Shown: positions 45,045 through 55,971, counted from the stretch's first letter. The stretch: 64,000 nucleotides of DNA from Nitrososphaeraceae archaeon (GCA_031316115.1 JALDRC010000003.1:186001-250000); one strand, 5' to 3'. The notes: generated by a model not told the origin, from the letters alone. Program-made: numbers and translations.

Positions 45045-46115
45045 ATGATCAGTAAAGAAGTTAGCGGTTCATCTGGAAAAGCAATATTGATTATTCCAGA
45101 AGATCCTGATGACCTCTTTATTCTTAGACGGGTTATAAAAATAGGAGATATTGTGATCTCTGATACTACCAGAGTAATAAAATTTGATAAGGAGTTTTCT
45201 AGACCAGATCGAGAAAGGGTTAAAATTCGTGTTTCTGTTAGAGTGGAAAAAATAAATCTTGATGAAACTATAGATAGACTTAGGATATCCGGTACTATTA
45301 CAGAATCGAACAATGAAATGGTCGCAAAAGGAAATTATCATTCAGTTTTAGTTCAAATAGGAAACAAAGTTGTAATTGAAAAACCAAAAAAATGGGATGA
45401 ACTAGATGTACATCTAATCAAATCAGATGTTTCGGGAACATTTATCATAATAGCGATAGATACCAATGAAGCAGGGATAGGAAAATTGACAGGCACGCAT
45501 TTACAAATAATACCAAATATATATTCAGGGCAAACTGGAAAATACTTTAAAACTAATGTTAAGAAGGATTCTAATCCAGAAATCTTTTATGACCAGATAA
45601 TAAATACACTCGAAAATATGAATAGTGATGAAAAATTCAAAATAATAATTTTTGGTCCTGGTGAAACAAAAAGGAAATTTTTCAATTTTCTAACGAGCAA
45701 AAAATCTTACTATAAAGACTTCTGTTCAGTAATTGATGGTATTGATGTAGCTGGTGAAGACGGGATTATGGTATTTACTAGATCTCCGATCATAAAAGAA
45801 GTAATGAGTCTCAGTAAAATATCGATTGTTTCTAACATTCTAGATCAAGTAATGATTCAAGTAAATAAAGGAGTAGAGAAATATGCTCTTGGGTTTAAGG
45901 ACGTTTCTGAAGCTGTTAAATTAAAATCAGTAGAATCTCTTGTTTTTTCTAATACTATTTTTAAAAATTTCAAAGAACAAGAAGTAATAGAACTTTTAAA
46001 TTATGCCGAAGCAATTGGTTCAAAAGTTTATGCAGTTGACTCTTCAACAGATATAGGCTTGAGGGTATCATCCCTTGGAGGAATAGTAGCGTTACTTCGT
46101 TACCAGATTAAGTGA
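45045..46115 (+). CDS. pelA: mRNA surveillance protein pelota (Dom34)
   Basis: This 356-residue protein has the three Pelota domains: an Sm-like N-terminal domain (PEDPDDLFILRRVIKIGD), a middle eRF1-like domain with IIFGPGETKRKFFNFL, and the C-terminal domain ending GLRVSSLGGIVALLRYQIK. It rescues stalled ribosomes together with an EF1A/aEF1A GTPase. No eRF1 GGQ motif is present, which separates it from aRF1. The ATG at 45045 is 65 bases downstream of the tailed unknown protein gene. Confidence 0.95.
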   Translation: MISKEVSGSSGKAILIIPEDPDDLFILRRVIKIGDIVISDTTRVIKFDKEFSRPDRERVKIRVSVRVEKINLDETIDRLRISGTITESNNEMVAKGNYHSVLVQIGNKVVIEKPKKWDELDVHLIKSDVSGTFIIIAIDTNEAGIGKLTGTHLQIIPNIYSGQTGKYFKTNVKKDSNPEIFYDQIINTLENMNSDEKFKIIIFGPGETKRKFFNFLTSKKSYYKDFCSVIDGIDVAGEDGIMVFTRSPIIKEVMSLSKISIVSNILDQVMIQVNKGVEKYALGFKDVSEAVKLKSVESLVFSNTIFKNFKEQEVIELLNYAEAIGSKVYAVDSSTDIGLRVSSLGGIVALLRYQIK

Positions 46116-46898
46116 AAAGGAAAGATTTGTTTTTGAAAATAAATATTTTAAACTTATATCGTTTTTCTCCGTATTAATAGTATCACTAACATATTCAGGG
46201 CAACTTAACAGCCATTTTGAAAAAAATCCTATTGCCGATTTGGTATAGTCATATACAAATAGGAATAATTTTATGTTATTATCGATATGTGATAAATCAA
46301 TAATCCGGGTCTTTTCTATACCTATCAATCATAAAAGTAACTTTCTTATTCTTCCGTAAAAGACTCTTTTAGGTCTTTTCCAAAAAAAACTAGTAGACAT
46401 TTTGAATGTAAAGGTTACATTCTTGTCAAGTTCTTTTATCTAAATGAGGATAAATTTTACTGCTATAATGACTCTCGAATAATGAGGAGATAAAATTACC
46501 GTCTACAAACACGTTTCTCGAAAAATATATAGTTTCCGAGGAACATAGTTTGGAGGTTCAATACAGAACTACCATAACAAAGAAATAGCCTAGTATCGTA
46601 ATAATTTTTTCATCAACATCAAAGGCAGAAACAATTCTGCGTTTGAAATATGTGTATAGGATGAGAAAAGTATTGAATTGACTATTAAACATATCAACCA
46701 CTATAACTTTTTGGATTTTAATTATCTTTGGATGTATTATGATGGATGGGTTCTCCAAGAAAGATCATCAAAAAAAATCCATAGCAAGAACACAGTATAC
46801 TCTATTTCTGATCAATCGATATAAGTCAGATTAAATATGACATTTATAACAATAGATTTTTAGTCAAACTGGATGAATTAAAATATGATAACTATTAT
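46116..46898. other. 783-base spacer between pelota and PP2C genes
   Basis: Two minus-strand frames of 66 to 78 codons occur here (46092-46328 and 46558-46758), both with TTG starts and no recognisable family. Neither is accepted as a gene. No clear repeat was seen. Confidence 0.4.
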
Positions 46899-47666
46899 TT
46901 AGTTATATCCAATATTTTTCAAGAGGATTACTGATATGTTATCTACACCTCCTTTGATGTTTGCGGTTTCTACTAACCTATTGCACTTCGCTTCTACACT
47001 CACGTAATTAACGTCATTCAAAATCATAAGAATCTCCTCATCTGTGAGCATTTCGGTTAAACCGTCTGAGCACAATAAGAGATATTCATCAACAGAAAAT
47101 TTTAGCTCATTAATGAAAGGTCTAATATTTGACATCAATCCAAGTGCTTGTGTGATTATATGACGCAGTGGATGTTTTTTTTTCTCACTTGTAGATATTA
47201 CTCCTTGATCGTATAATTCTTCTACCAATGTATGATCTTTTGTTAATCTAGAAATTTTTTCGATCTTATTATCAATTAAATATGCTCTACTGTCTCCAAT
47301 ATTTGCAATGTACAAATTTCCTTTTTTTGAGACCAAAACTATTACAGCAGTTGTACCCATGCCTTTCAAACTATGATTATTTATACACTCCTCTAAAATC
47401 TTGGAATTTGCTATGGAAAGAGATTCAAGGAGAAAGTCATTCATGTGAAACTCCTCAGGATCTATTTTTTCTAGTTTTTGTCCCAAAAAGTTAGAAATTG
47501 TGTTTATTGCAATTTTACTTGCAATTTCTCCAGCACTATGACCTCCCATTCCATCTGCAATAATAAATAATTTCAGAGTGTCATTGCAGTATAAAGAGTC
47601 TTCATTATTGCTTCTAATTCTCCCTTTATCTGTTTTAGAACATGACTGGATGTTAATAGATTTCAA
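46899..47666 (-). CDS. PP2C-type protein phosphatase
   Basis: This 255-residue metal-dependent Ser/Thr phosphatase has the PPM motifs in order: RIRSNNEDSLY near the N terminus, IADGMGGHSAGEIAS (about 34-48), GTTAVIVLV, IGDSRAYLI, LCSDGLTEML and GGVDNISVILL near the C terminus. The conserved Asp residues form the two-metal site. It probably reverses Hanks-type kinase phosphorylation in the cytosol; no kinase gene is adjacent. It lies downstream of cutA on the same strand with a 70-base gap. Confidence 0.93.
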   Translation of the reverse strand: MKSINIQSCSKTDKGRIRSNNEDSLYCNDTLKLFIIADGMGGHSAGEIASKIAINTISNFLGQKLEKIDPEEFHMNDFLLESLSIANSKILEECINNHSLKGMGTTAVIVLVSKKGNLYIANIGDSRAYLIDNKIEKISRLTKDHTLVEELYDQGVISTSEKKKHPLRHIITQALGLMSNIRPFINELKFSVDEYLLLCSDGLTEMLTDEEILMILNDVNYVSVEAKCNRLVETANIKGGVDNISVILLKNIGYN

Positions 47667-47736
47667 ATTTGAAAAAAATTATCCTTTTAAAAATTGCATA
47701 GTCAAGGTAAAAAATATCACTAATTATTCAAAATTA

Positions 47737-48072
47737 TTATCCTTTTATTGATTCAATCATCCATTTCAGATACGATTTGGCTACATCGTTCATCTTCACT
47801 TCAATAATTTCTGGAACATCGTATGGATGAATTCTAGCTATTTCTAATTTCAATTTAGTTGCTAGTGATTTAGTAGTTTTGAACAAAACCATTATTTCCT
47901 CATGGTCTTCCAATTTATTATTCCAAGAATAAAATGATCTAACAGGAACTAGGCTGATGCATGCACATAGTTTTTTCTCGATTACGAGATCATTTACATT
48001 CTGTATTATCGATTCCTTATTAGGAAAGGTCGATAGGATTATTACTGCTGATTGGTTTCTCCCCCGTCTCAT
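47737..48072 (-). CDS. cutA: CutA1 divalent-cation-tolerance protein
   Basis: This 111-residue protein follows the CutA1 trimer fold: an N-terminal strand VIILSTFPNKESI, then KLCACISLVPVRSFYSWNNKLEDHEEI and IHPYDVPEIIEVKM. The signature CACIS-L-x-P and YPYDVPE-like segment (HPYDVPE) are present. The family is linked to copper tolerance and signalling-type trimers. A short distance to the PP2C gene suggests a shared transcript. Confidence 0.93.
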   Translation of the reverse strand: MRRGRNQSAVIILSTFPNKESIIQNVNDLVIEKKLCACISLVPVRSFYSWNNKLEDHEEIMVLFKTTKSLATKLKLEIARIHPYDVPEIIEVKMNDVAKSYLKWMIESIKG

Positions 48073-48696
48073 TCAATGCTATAGAGATTATAGCTGTATT
48101 ATAAGATTTTAGATCTTTTTAAGGAGAGGGTAACCAATTTCACAATTTTTCTTGCTTGATTTTATGATTTTCTTGTTCTATTAGCATATTAAATTTTATT
48201 GTAATAGCGAATAAAGATTTTTGAATGGTTTAATACCTACAATAATGGCTGTTAAGGACACTGGAAATAAATTTAGGATCTGAAAACTATCCTAGTTTTT
48301 ATTTCTAACCAATTGAGATTTCACTATTTAAAAATGAAACAATTCATTGAGAAAGCTGATAAAAAATCCAGCTTATAGTTGTATTGTAATCTATGATTAG
48401 TGAAACCTTGAATTGATTCTGTATCTATTATTAAAGGTAAAAATTACTATCAAAATATAAAAATCCTCAAATGAAGGTTTTCTATTAAGTAATCTATTAA
48501 AACAGGTAAAGCAGCTCTACAATATGATGTATTCTTGTGGCAAATCTTCTGAAATATACACGAAATTGTTAAAGATTTTCTAAAATGTAATTGCAAAACC
48601 AATAAGACTTTTTTTAAACTAATATTGTAAGAGTTCTATCTTTGTTTTTCTCGAAAAATGTATAATCTGAAATTTGATAATGAACCTCCAAAGGTT
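48073..48696. other. 624-base spacer, no gene seen
   Basis: AT-rich and without a convincing frame. It lies upstream of cutA and downstream of the GSDH-type gene, both on the minus strand, so it should contain the cutA promoter near its left end. Confidence 0.45.
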
Positions 48697-49986
48697 CTAT
48701 TTTAATGAAATTTTGAAAATCTTTCCATTTTTTGAATGAGAAGCTATGACAAATAAGTCACCATCAGTAGGATCTATCTTTATGTCAGTTATAATACCAA
48801 ATCCAGTTCCGAATATTGAATCATTTATTTCTTCAGGATTATTTACTACCTTATCATTCAGAGATCCATTCAATGACAATCCAGTACGAGTAGAATTAAG
48901 ATCAAAATGAAGAATTGTCCCATTTTTTACTCCTCCAACTAACATATCATCTTTATACTCCTTCCCAAGAGTATCAGAATGAATAAACCCAATTGTTGTG
49001 GGTGCAATTGTTTGATTCCATGTTAATGCTGGATCATAATATTTACCGTTACCATTAAAATTGATTAGATTACTACGATTAAACTCTTCTCCGGTCATAT
49101 TCTGATATAGAGATGGAGTTCCCAGTACCTGCCTCCATCCGCTATTAAAACCTGGTTTGATGATGTTTATTTCATCACCATAGTGAGAACCATTTTCAGT
49201 GTCCCATAGATATCCCGTGACATTGTCAAATCCAATCCCGAAGCTATTTCTTATTCCATATCCATAATATTTGTCCAATAGACCAGAATCTCCTAATGTA
49301 AAACCATCCATAACGGTATCACCATTGGGTGTAATTCGCAAAACACCGCCTCTACCATCCGGTAGAGCAGTACCTTCTAGATTTTGAGCTATATTATCTC
49401 CTTCAGGATCCTTGTTTCTATTAAGGTCACCCATTACTATATACAAATTACCATCTGGTCCGATCCTTAAAACACCGCCATTATGAGATGGTCCGGGTAA
49501 ATAAGGAAGATCTAAGAGTAAAACGGGATTAACAAGGTTTCCATCAATAAGCTCATATCTGTATAACTTATTTCCTAATATCTTTCCATCATCTTGTCCC
49601 TCGGTTTCAGTCACAAAAAGAAACACATAATTAAATTTAGATGTATTCAAAAAGGCTATCCCCAACAATCCTCTTTCACTCTTTGAAGCTACATTTAGAT
49701 CTAAAAGTTCCTTAACTACTTGTCCATTAGTTACTCTCTTTACTTTTCCTGTATTCTTTTCTATAACTAAGAAATCATCATTACCGATAAATTCCATTCC
49801 TATCGGAAATTTTAGTTTATCAATTACCAACTCTGCTTTTAAATTTGGATCAGTTAACACTGGATCTATGTCTTTTTTGTTCGATTGAGCATTAATTTCA
49901 TCAATATATGTTAATAAAAACAAAATACCTGTGAAAATTAAAAAGGTAATAGAAATATTTAGTATATAGATTTTAGTTTGTTGCAT
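48697..49986 (-). CDS. Exported glucose/sorbosone dehydrogenase-like (PQQ type) protein
   Basis: This 429-residue protein begins with a membrane/signal segment (about 8-28). It then has a six-bladed beta-propeller typical of soluble PQQ glucose dehydrogenases, with PIGMEFIGNDDFLVIEKNTG, RGLLGIAFLN, SHNGGVLRIGPDGNLYIVMGD, NSFGIGFDNVTGYLWDTENG and FVIASHSKNGKIF. The catalytic-type His is in SHNGG. It probably oxidises sugars outside the cell; PQQ binding is a family inference. Confidence 0.9.
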   Translation of the reverse strand: MQQTKIYILNISITFLIFTGILFLLTYIDEINAQSNKKDIDPVLTDPNLKAELVIDKLKFPIGMEFIGNDDFLVIEKNTGKVKRVTNGQVVKELLDLNVASKSERGLLGIAFLNTSKFNYVFLFVTETEGQDDGKILGNKLYRYELIDGNLVNPVLLLDLPYLPGPSHNGGVLRIGPDGNLYIVMGDLNRNKDPEGDNIAQNLEGTALPDGRGGVLRITPNGDTVMDGFTLGDSGLLDKYYGYGIRNSFGIGFDNVTGYLWDTENGSHYGDEINIIKPGFNSGWRQVLGTPSLYQNMTGEEFNRSNLINFNGNGKYYDPALTWNQTIAPTTIGFIHSDTLGKEYKDDMLVGGVKNGTILHFDLNSTRTGLSLNGSLNDKVVNNPEEINDSIFGTGFGIITDIKIDPTDGDLFVIASHSKNGKIFKISLK

Positions 49987-50118
49987 GTTTTCAAAATATT
50001 ATATAGTATATTTTAACCTATTCAAGATTACAAATTTGGAAAATAGATATCAATATATGATTGACATTTCTGTTAGATGTAGACTTTAAGCCTTTATAGA
50101 TGCTATAAAATCTTGAAA

Positions 50119-51651
50119 CTAGTAATTGGCTCTTATAGTTATTTCTTTTGATACGGGGGAAGTTTTTAAATTTGTATACGGATAGGTTTTGATATCATAC
50201 TTTTGATTTTCGTTATCTGGTTTTATAGTATCGATTAAATGGGAATCTGCATATAATACTTTTTGAAAGTTACCTCTTTTACTATTTTCCTTTAAAATTT
50301 TTTTATAACCAGAGTCCTCTATAATTATGTAATTGGTAGTTTTAAGAGGTTTTGTTGAAAAGAAACTCCTTTGATCCATATCGATATGAAATATTTGTTC
50401 TGGGATCCAAGCAAACATTGGATTACTTACCAGTGTAACTGTACCATTACTTTTTTCCATATAATGTACTGCTGCAGCTTGAGTTTTTATATTGGATGAA
50501 TTTGAATCGACAGACAAAAGCATGAATATAGAGACGAGTCCAATTATTGCTATTGCAGAAATTAAGCCATAGGGCAGAGCATTTCTTATTTTAATATATG
50601 GAATAAGGTTACATAATCCTACTATCAATTTAGATCCGGCTATACAGAATACAGGTAAGAGAATAATCAGATGGAATGAAGACACAAAATCAAGCCAGTA
50701 TAAAAATACGAGAAATGGAATACTGAATAACAATATGAAAAAATCCTTCTTTATCGCTGCGTATATAAAACCAGAAATTCCCAATATGAATATAATTGGA
50801 TCTACCTCAAAAAGAGATGTCAAGGAATTAATAAGGGGTTTACTTTCTCGCTGGGTTTGATGCAATACATCTTCTACCCAGATACCAAATTCGCCAATTG
50901 AATAAGCATGTGCAGGCCACAACATAGGTATAATTAGTACTGGAATAAACCATAGTCCAATACTTTTTAGTTTTTTAGATGGTGTATTTATATAAATTAG
51001 ATACACTACAAGAGGAATCATTGTAAACACTGGAATTTTAGTGAATATAGCTAGTCCCAAAAATCCACCTGAGAGAAGGAGCAAAGATATATTCCTCTTT
51101 CCTATTGTATTTTGAGATTTATTAGGATCCTGTTTTAAATAAAGCATCAGTAATACAGAAGTAAGTAGTAAAGGTAATTGTATCGATTCAAGAAATATTC
51201 TCCTGAGGAGCCAACCATATGGGACAATCGCAAACAGAACGGAGGCAATAAAGGCTATTTTGTTACCATATCTCCTTTCGGTTATTTTGTACACTAGAAA
51301 AGTATCGATAATTGCAAAAATACTCATAATTAATCTTGGCACTGTATAAATAGATTCAATCGATTCTTCTGTAGAGGAAGGATTTAAAGAATCTGGATAT
51401 CCTATCAATCCAAGTATACCAGCCATAAATATTTGACCAAAATAAGGGGCAAAATAACGATCCTGAGGTTGTAGACCCTCTCCCTGCATAGTAGACAAAG
51501 TTTTCCGCATATAATGTCCTTCATCTATATGTAAATTTGGGAAATCAAGTAAATTCCAGGTATGAGTAAAAGCACTTAAGATTAAAGGAATTAATAGTAA
51601 CGCAATGTTGTTATACCTGTTAAAATTTTTATTTTTTGTCATTTGAACCAA
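50119..51651 (-). CDS. GT39-like membrane glycosyltransferase
   Basis: This 510-residue protein has about ten membrane helices and the acidic motif LHIDEGHYMRK in the first external loop (about 37-47), as in dolichyl-phosphate-mannose-dependent transferases of the PMT/ArnT type. It probably attaches sugars to proteins or lipids on the outer face of the membrane, using a polyprenyl-linked donor. A dolichyl-phosphate-mannose synthase-like gene sits just upstream on the same strand. The C-terminal 120 residues are soluble. Confidence 0.85.
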   Translation of the reverse strand: MVQMTKNKNFNRYNNIALLLIPLILSAFTHTWNLLDFPNLHIDEGHYMRKTLSTMQGEGLQPQDRYFAPYFGQIFMAGILGLIGYPDSLNPSSTEESIESIYTVPRLIMSIFAIIDTFLVYKITERRYGNKIAFIASVLFAIVPYGWLLRRIFLESIQLPLLLTSVLLMLYLKQDPNKSQNTIGKRNISLLLLSGGFLGLAIFTKIPVFTMIPLVVYLIYINTPSKKLKSIGLWFIPVLIIPMLWPAHAYSIGEFGIWVEDVLHQTQRESKPLINSLTSLFEVDPIIFILGISGFIYAAIKKDFFILLFSIPFLVFLYWLDFVSSFHLIILLPVFCIAGSKLIVGLCNLIPYIKIRNALPYGLISAIAIIGLVSIFMLLSVDSNSSNIKTQAAAVHYMEKSNGTVTLVSNPMFAWIPEQIFHIDMDQRSFFSTKPLKTTNYIIIEDSGYKKILKENSKRGNFQKVLYADSHLIDTIKPDNENQKYDIKTYPYTNLKTSPVSKEITIRANY

Positions 51652-51736
51652 TTTGCATCATCCATTGAAAATAATTTTATTTATTAATAAATAACAAAAG
51701 AAATCAATCACAGAATTGAAGTAGCGGGAATAAGAT

Positions 51737-52501
51737 TTATTTCTTTTGTCGTTTGCGTCCCCTACCGTAATTGTATAATTGCCATACAGAACCAATATAA
51801 TCAAACATGACATTAAAACCCATCTTACTTTTACCCGATTTTCTATCTGTAAATGTATATGGTATCTCGTGAATAGGTAGGTTCTTTGTTTTTACTAGAA
51901 TTTCTAAGAGGAGCTTGTAACCCTTTGTGTCTATTTGTAAATGTTCCAATAATGTTCTTGGTACAATAAAGAATCCAGACATAGGATCAGTAACATTATT
52001 AACACGTAATCCTATTTTGGCAATAATGGCTGCACATTTACTGATAATTCTTCGTCTAAATGGCCATCCAATTATTGCACCGGTTTCTATATAGCGTGAT
52101 GCAATAACAATAGAATTTGAATCTGCTAATATTTCTTCTACCATATTTGGAATAATTTCTGGAGGATGGGAGAAATCAGCATCCATAATTAAGACATAAT
52201 CCCCTTTGGAGAACCGTACACCCTCCAGAATTGCGGGAATTAAACCATTTTTCCCCTTTCTTATAAGAACTTTTAAACTATAGTTATTTCTTGCTTCAGA
52301 TGAAGTTTTTTGTTCTTGATATCCAGAGTCATTCTTTATGTATGATTTTACAATTTCTCCTGTTCCATCAGGGGAGTTATCATCAACTACGATAATTTCA
52401 GTGAATACGTTAGGATTAAGATTTTCCTTTATTCTATCTATTAGTTTGACTATATTATCAGATTCATTATAAGTAGGAATAATTATAGATAAGGTATACA
52501 T
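51737..52501 (-). CDS. Dolichyl-phosphate mannosyltransferase-like GT2 enzyme
   Basis: ATG 52501 is preferred over a GTG at 52537 because it directly opens the GT2 fold (MYTLSIIIPTYNESDNI). The protein, about 254 residues, shows VVDDNSPDGTGEIV with the first acidic site and DYVLIMDADFSHPP with the second (DxD), then a C-terminal basic amphipathic end. DPM1-type enzymes make dolichyl-phosphate mannose on the cytosolic side; the GT39-like gene downstream is a plausible user. Confidence 0.9.
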   Translation of the reverse strand: MYTLSIIIPTYNESDNIVKLIDRIKENLNPNVFTEIIVVDDNSPDGTGEIVKSYIKNDSGYQEQKTSSEARNNYSLKVLIRKGKNGLIPAILEGVRFSKGDYVLIMDADFSHPPEIIPNMVEEILADSNSIVIASRYIETGAIIGWPFRRRIISKCAAIIAKIGLRVNNVTDPMSGFFIVPRTLLEHLQIDTKGYKLLLEILVKTKNLPIHEIPYTFTDRKSGKSKMGFNVMFDYIGSVWQLYNYGRGRKRQKK

Positions 52502-52726
52502 GGTCTTGGTTTTAATTTCCTGATGATTAGCTTGCACTTTATTTCAATAGCTCCAATCGATGTATTAAAATTATCGTGAGTATACTTGATAACATTTTTT
52601 CATATTTTTCTTAGTAAAGAGTTTTTTATGCATTTCTTCACTTATAAGATATGAAGTAAATATATCTTTCACTAAAAATCAGATGTAAATATTAGAAAAA
52701 AATAAATAAAAAATATAATTATCATT

Positions 52727-52801
52727 ATGATAGAAGATAAATCTAGTGAAAGAATTACATCATATGAAGATTGTTATATAAGATACAGTAATACTGTTTA
52801 A
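52727..52801 (+). other. 24-codon micro-ORF upstream of the HPr-kinase-like gene
   Basis: A frame from ATG 52727 to TAA 52799-52801 encodes 24 residues beginning MIEDKSSERITSYED and containing one Cys. It ends 30 bases before the next start. It may be a leader peptide, a tiny gene or a chance frame; nothing in the sequence decides this. Confidence 0.25.
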
Positions 52802-52831
52802 ATTCAGATTATAAATATTATTCTTGCGTAT

Positions 52832-53953
52832 TTGTATTACTATAATATTCATGATATAATTAAAGTTAAATCGCAAATAGATTTACAAGAATTAGAATAT
52901 TTCGAGACAAAGGAGTTTATTGATCCTGATATTACACTAACTGTAACTTCCTTTTCTACTGATCCAGATATGACGAAATTACGAACAAAAAGAAAATTAA
53001 TAACGGGTGCTTTAAAAGATGGAAAAATATCTTATGACATAAAATATACCGAACATTTTGGAACTTCAGGAGCCCAATTCCAAATAAAAATTGCCTTTAA
53101 TAAACTGGATATTTTTATCAATGAGCTAATTTCAAAGTCCAAGCATGTTACTTATGTTAATCTGGTCGAACCGTTGTTGAGATTTCTCTTTGTAGTAAAG
53201 GGATATGTGCTTTTACATTCTGCATGTATGTCAACACCAAACGGAATTGGATTCTTTCTCTCAGCGCCACCGGATACTGGAAAAACTACCACTGTAATCA
53301 AGTGTGTTAAAAAAGGGTTTTACTTCTTGTCAGATGATATGACAATAATTAGGTTACCTAATCAAGGGATATGTTTTCCAAAATCAATGACGATTAGTGC
53401 ACATACATACAAAACTGCTGTCGAGGCCCAGACTACAGAATTGAATGGAGCAGAATATAATGAGAGTCAGGATAAAAGAGGAATGAAAATTAGAAGCTTA
53501 GTCCATTCAAAGACAGGGAGAAGTTTGATGCACAAACTAGCAGACAAAAATGTGCCAATTTTTACCATTAATACCATAGGACAAACGAAGATTAGACCCC
53601 CAAAATATCATATCAGGAATATTATAAAAGAAGCTAAAATTCAAGAACAAACGGTAATTAGTTCATTATTTTTCTTAGAAAAGGCAGAAGAAGGTGTTGA
53701 GGAAGTTCAAAGAATTAGTTCTGACGATGCTCTAAAAAGAGCGATAGCGAATAGTGACGATGCTTTTCTTTTTCCTCCATATAGTGATTTAATTAAATAT
53801 ATAATGATTGAAGGTAAAAGTGCATATGACTTGTTAGAAGATGAAAAAAATATGGTGAAAGAATTATTATCAAAAATTGAGTGTTATGTTCTTAGAAGTG
53901 GAGGAAGAAGATGGACAGATATGATTCTCCAGAAATTTAGTTATCAGAATTAG
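52832..53953 (+). CDS. HPr-kinase-like P-loop protein
   Basis: This 373-residue protein has a Walker A site APPDTGKTTTVIK (about 149-161) in the HPr kinase/PEP carboxykinase-like context GFFLSAPPDTGKTTTVIKC. SDDMTII, an acidic site like the Walker B/DD of that fold, follows about 20 residues later. The C-terminal half has a helix-rich part ending in RSGGRRW. The fold is that of HprK-like kinases; with no HPr seen, the substrate is unknown. It starts at TTG 52832, divergent from the dolichyl-phosphate mannosyltransferase-like gene. Confidence 0.6.
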   Translation: MYYYNIHDIIKVKSQIDLQELEYFETKEFIDPDITLTVTSFSTDPDMTKLRTKRKLITGALKDGKISYDIKYTEHFGTSGAQFQIKIAFNKLDIFINELISKSKHVTYVNLVEPLLRFLFVVKGYVLLHSACMSTPNGIGFFLSAPPDTGKTTTVIKCVKKGFYFLSDDMTIIRLPNQGICFPKSMTISAHTYKTAVEAQTTELNGAEYNESQDKRGMKIRSLVHSKTGRSLMHKLADKNVPIFTINTIGQTKIRPPKYHIRNIIKEAKIQEQTVISSLFFLEKAEEGVEEVQRISSDDALKRAIANSDDAFLFPPYSDLIKYIMIEGKSAYDLLEDEKNMVKELLSKIECYVLRSGGRRWTDMILQKFSYQN

Positions 53954-54181
53954 TTGAACATAAAACTGACCTTATTATGTTACTTTAAATAGCTTTAGTT
54001 TGGCATAAATGACTCGATTTACTAAGCACTTGAATTGTATTCAAAACTTGTGGTTGTTGTATTAAATTAGTATAATCCTTTTTTAATCTTTTATTTCGAT
54101 ATCAAGATTATTGACAATTATGATTATAACAAATTTGTTATAAACTTTATTAAAAAATGTAATTCAAAAATAAAAAAGGAT

Positions 54182-55891
54182 TTAATCCATGTCCATGCCG
54201 CCCATGCCAGGCATACCGCCCATGCCGCCCATGCCAGGCATACCGCCCATGCCGCCAGCACCGCCCATTCCTCCTGGAGGTGCTTTGGATTTGGTTGCCG
54301 CTATAACGTCGTCTATTCTTAATATCATACAAGCTGCTTCTGAAGCTGATTTTATGATTTGTTCTTTTATTACGGCTGGTTCTATGACATTTTGTTTATA
54401 CATGTCTGCTACGGTAGTACTTCTAACATTAATACCGGTCCATTTGCTGCCTTTGCCTTGTTTGGCCCTTAATTCAGCCATTGTATCAATAGGATCCATA
54501 CCTGCATTTTCTGCAAGACATATAGGAAGAGTTTCTAGGGCTTCAGCGTATTTTAAGACTGCTAGTTGTTCTCTCCCTTCTAGATTGCTTGACCAGGATC
54601 TTAGGTGGTTAGCAATATAAGCTTCTGGAGCTCCTCCACCTGCAACTATTGCTGGTTTTTCTAGAACATCTTTCATTACCATCAGAGCATCATGTAATGA
54701 TCTATCAGCTTCATCAACGACTCTCTGAGATCCTCCTCTTATTAATATCGTTACGGCTTTTGGATTCCTACATCCTTCAATAAATACCCATTTATCGGTC
54801 TCTACTTTTCGTTCTTGAACTAAGTCAGCAGAACCCAAATCCTTTGATGAAAGGTCATCGATATTATTGACTATTCTTCCTCCTGTTGCTTTAGACAATT
54901 TATACATGTCGCTTTCTTTGACTCTTCTTACTGCCAAAATACTTTCTTTTGCAAGATAATGTTGTGCTATATCATCTATTCCTTTTTGACATAACAAAAC
55001 ATTTGCACCAGAACTTTTTATTTTTTCTACCATAGCCTTCAACATTTTATTTTCTTCCTCGAGGAACATATGCATTTGTTGTGGATCATTAATTCTTATC
55101 TCAGCACTGATCTCTGTTTTTTCAATTTCTAATGCTGAATTAATTAAAGCGATTTTTGCCTTGGATATTTGTTTAGGCATGCCTCCATGAACTACTTCTT
55201 TATCAAGGACAATGCCTTTGATAAGCTCAGTGTCATAGATAGATCCTCCAGCTTTCTTTTCGACTTTGATATTGTCTAGATCCACTTTCAAGCATTTTGT
55301 CTTTTCATTAGTTTCTGCAATTTGACGTGTAGCATCAACAACGATCTTACTTAAGACTGGACTGTCTTCTGAAACTAGTTTAGAAGCCATACTTGTATTA
55401 GCTATTTTGATTAACAAATCTTTATCATCTGTTTTTATTTTGATAGCAAGCTTTTGCAAGACTTTTAATGCCTCTTCTGAAGCAGCGCTATAACCATCAA
55501 TAATAACAGAGGGATGCACATTTTTATCAAGTAATTCCTCTGCCTTCTCAAGTAATGCACCAGCAAATATTACAGAAGAAGTAGTTCCATCACCTACTTC
55601 ATTATCGACAGATTTTGCAACTTCTACAATCATTTTGGCAGCAGGATGTTGAACGTCGATTTCTTTTAAAACAGTCGCACCATCATTTGTAATGGTTACA
55701 TCTCCTAACGTATCTACTAACATTTTATCCATTCCTCTTGGTCCTAAGCTAGATTTAACAACTTCAGCTACAATTTTAGCTGCAGTAAGATTATTCCTTT
55801 GAGCTTCTTTACCTCTATTTTCTTTTGTTCCTTCTTTTAATATAACGACTGGCACTCCACCAGCAGTTGTTTGAATTGACCCCATACTCAT
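54182..55891 (-). CDS. Thermosome subunit (group II chaperonin)
   Basis: This 569-residue group II chaperonin folds proteins in an ATP-driven ring. It has [15 protein letters not shown] with the N-terminal ATP site, [15 protein letters not shown], the apical domain, [13 protein letters not shown] and the final [16 protein letters not shown] tail. The tail DNA contains two near-identical 27-base repeats. GGTGA precedes the ATG by 8 bases as a Shine-Dalgarno site, and CTATAAAAATAG further up is TATA-like. Other subunits are not in the window. Confidence 0.96.
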   Translation of the reverse strand: MSMGSIQTTAGGVPVVILKEGTKENRGKEAQRNNLTAAKIVAEVVKSSLGPRGMDKMLVDTLGDVTITNDGATVLKEIDVQHPAAKMIVEVAKSVDNEVGDGTTSSVIFAGALLEKAEELLDKNVHPSVIIDGYSAASEEALKVLQKLAIKIKTDDKDLLIKIANTSMASKLVSEDSPVLSKIVVDATRQIAETNEKTKCLKVDLDNIKVEKKAGGSIYDTELIKGIVLDKEVVHGGMPKQISKAKIALINSALEIEKTEISAEIRINDPQQMHMFLEEENKMLKAMVEKIKSSGANVLLCQKGIDDIAQHYLAKESILAVRRVKESDMYKLSKATGGRIVNNIDDLSSKDLGSADLVQERKVETDKWVFIEGCRNPKAVTILIRGGSQRVVDEADRSLHDALMVMKDVLEKPAIVAGGGAPEAYIANHLRSWSSNLEGREQLAVLKYAEALETLPICLAENAGMDPIDTMAELRAKQGKGSKWTGINVRSTTVADMYKQNVIEPAVIKEQIIKSASEAACMILRIDDVIAATKSKAPPGGMGGAGGMGGMPGMGGMGGMPGMGGMDMD

Positions 55892-55971
55892 TTTCTATTC
55901 ACCTAATAATAATAATAAAAAAGAAAATTATCCTATTTTTATAGTTTTACCTAGATTATTTAAAAGAATGA

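Noticed and set aside
46092-46328. 78-codon minus-strand frame overlapping the end of pelota
   Set aside because: Its TTG start directly follows a stop codon and there is no recognisable domain. It looks slightly protein-like but is not enough to call.
46558-46758. 66-codon minus-strand hydrophobic frame
   Set aside because: TTG start, low complexity and no supporting context.
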